A stretch of 40,850 bases of DNA, taken from NCBI GenBank assembly GCA_009784555.1, contig WRBO01000012.1, positions 1 through 40,850 of the forward strand, given 5' to 3'. Below the pieces are notes generated by a model. The model had not been told where the DNA came from and ran no database searches. It saw only the letters and a list, made by a program, of their open reading frames with translations. Shown here one piece after another: positions 40,704 through 40,850 of the stretch. Source of the DNA: Bacillota bacterium. Its GTDB lineage: Bacteria > Bacillota > Clostridia > Christensenellales > UBA1242. Each line of letters starts with the position of its first letter. Positions within the stretch are counted from its first letter, which is position 1. The translations under genes and the position numbers were made by a program.

Positions 40704-40850
40704 ATGAACAAACGGGACGAATTGCTATATCAACTTGCGGCGATGGAGGCGCAAATAGAATTAATACGGGCATCATTAAAAAATTGCGAATCAATTGCCC
40801 ATTATCTCCGCATGGAAATTTATGACCTAAAATTGTCAGAAACCCCCTTG
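40704..40850 (+). CDS. Small helical/coiled-coil protein 3 (partial, 49 codons to window end)
   Basis: Unrecognised. MNKRDELLYQLAAMEAQIEL continues as a helical, charged segment (IRASLKNCES, YLRMEIYDLKLSETPL) with no stop before the window end. ATG 40704 follows AAAGGGGG with a short 3-nt gap. It is divergent from XRE 3, as with the other two pairs. Its last codons in the window are the TGTCAG-N-AACCCCC block, as at the end of the 71-aa gene at 31674. Confidence 0.6.
   Translation, partial: MNKRDELLYQLAAMEAQIELIRASLKNCESIAHYLRMEIYDLKLSETPL
40834..40850 (+). promoter_or_regulatory. TGTCAG-N-AACCCCC promoter, copy 4 (cut by window end)
   Basis: TGTCAGAAACCCCC (40834-40847) followed by TTG, the first three bases of an expected -35. 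The rest lies outside the window. Confidence 0.5.

Noticed and set aside
1..40850. CRISPR array
   Set aside because: No regularly spaced direct repeats and no cas genes.

Overview
This 40.85 kb window looks like chromosomal DNA of an uncultured Bacillota (Firmicutes), most likely Clostridia-like. The support is a PolC-type N-terminal module, a tandem-OB clostridial SSB-like protein, a YlmC/YmxH PRC-barrel protein, a PdaA-like deacetylase, MnmM/YtqB, RNase J, the tmcAL-ackA-rpmF neighbourhood, and anaerobic pyruvate:ferredoxin oxidoreductase with acetate kinase. No rRNA, tRNA, insertion sequence or CRISPR array was recognised. The species cannot be named from the sequence.

Layout. 0-1.1 kb: C-tract element, structured RNA and a special promoter (all minus strand), an XRE regulator divergent from a tiny coiled-coil gene, then ylmC-like. 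1.1-11 kb: His/Met-rich membrane protein, transketolase, PFOR (minus), truA, a small membrane protein, an HtrA-like lipoprotein and ddl. 11-16 kb: GH95-like protein, murG, a long intergenic region, SSB-like protein, a second C-tract element and YgjV-like (minus). 16-22 kb: small lipopeptide plus subtilase, cdsA, standalone PolC N-terminal module, pdaA-like (minus), mnmM. 22-25.9 kb: tmcAL and tiny coiled-coil gene 2 (minus), XRE 2, ackA, rpmF, alpha/beta hydrolase (minus). 26-31.6 kb: membrane-anchored Mur ligase, recJ, RNase J. 31.6-33.9 kb: small ORF, special promoter, structured RNA, ComEC-like MBL protein and a membrane protein. 33.9-40.85 kb: small membrane protein, lspA-rluD, tig, clpP-clpX, PRPP synthetase-like gene, XRE 3 and a third tiny coiled-coil gene cut by the window end.

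Cell-wall and membrane assembly (ddl, murG, Mur ligase, cdsA, pdaA, lspA), protein quality control (tig, clpP, clpX, HtrA-like, subtilase), RNA modification and decay (truA, rluD, mnmM, tmcAL, RNase J) and fermentative carbon flow (tkt, PFOR, ackA) dominate the recognised genes.

Three features do not fit ordinary annotation. (1) Four copies of a 14-bp block, TGTCAG-N-AACCCCC, each abut a -35 hexamer. Three are followed at 16 bp by an extended -10; the fourth is cut by the window end after TTG. Two of the units lead straight into strongly structured, non-coding DNA, the third into an SSB gene, and all three complete units end in 8-10 nt C tracts. (2) Three copies of a divergent pair: a 68-aa XRE regulator and a 43-49 aa helical protein, with palindromic operators at two of them. 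(3) About sixteen genes begin 5-9 nt downstream of a good -10 box and so appear to be transcribed without leaders, which is unusual for Bacillota. Strand composition also appears to switch from G/T-rich to A/C-rich on the + strand near 11 kb.
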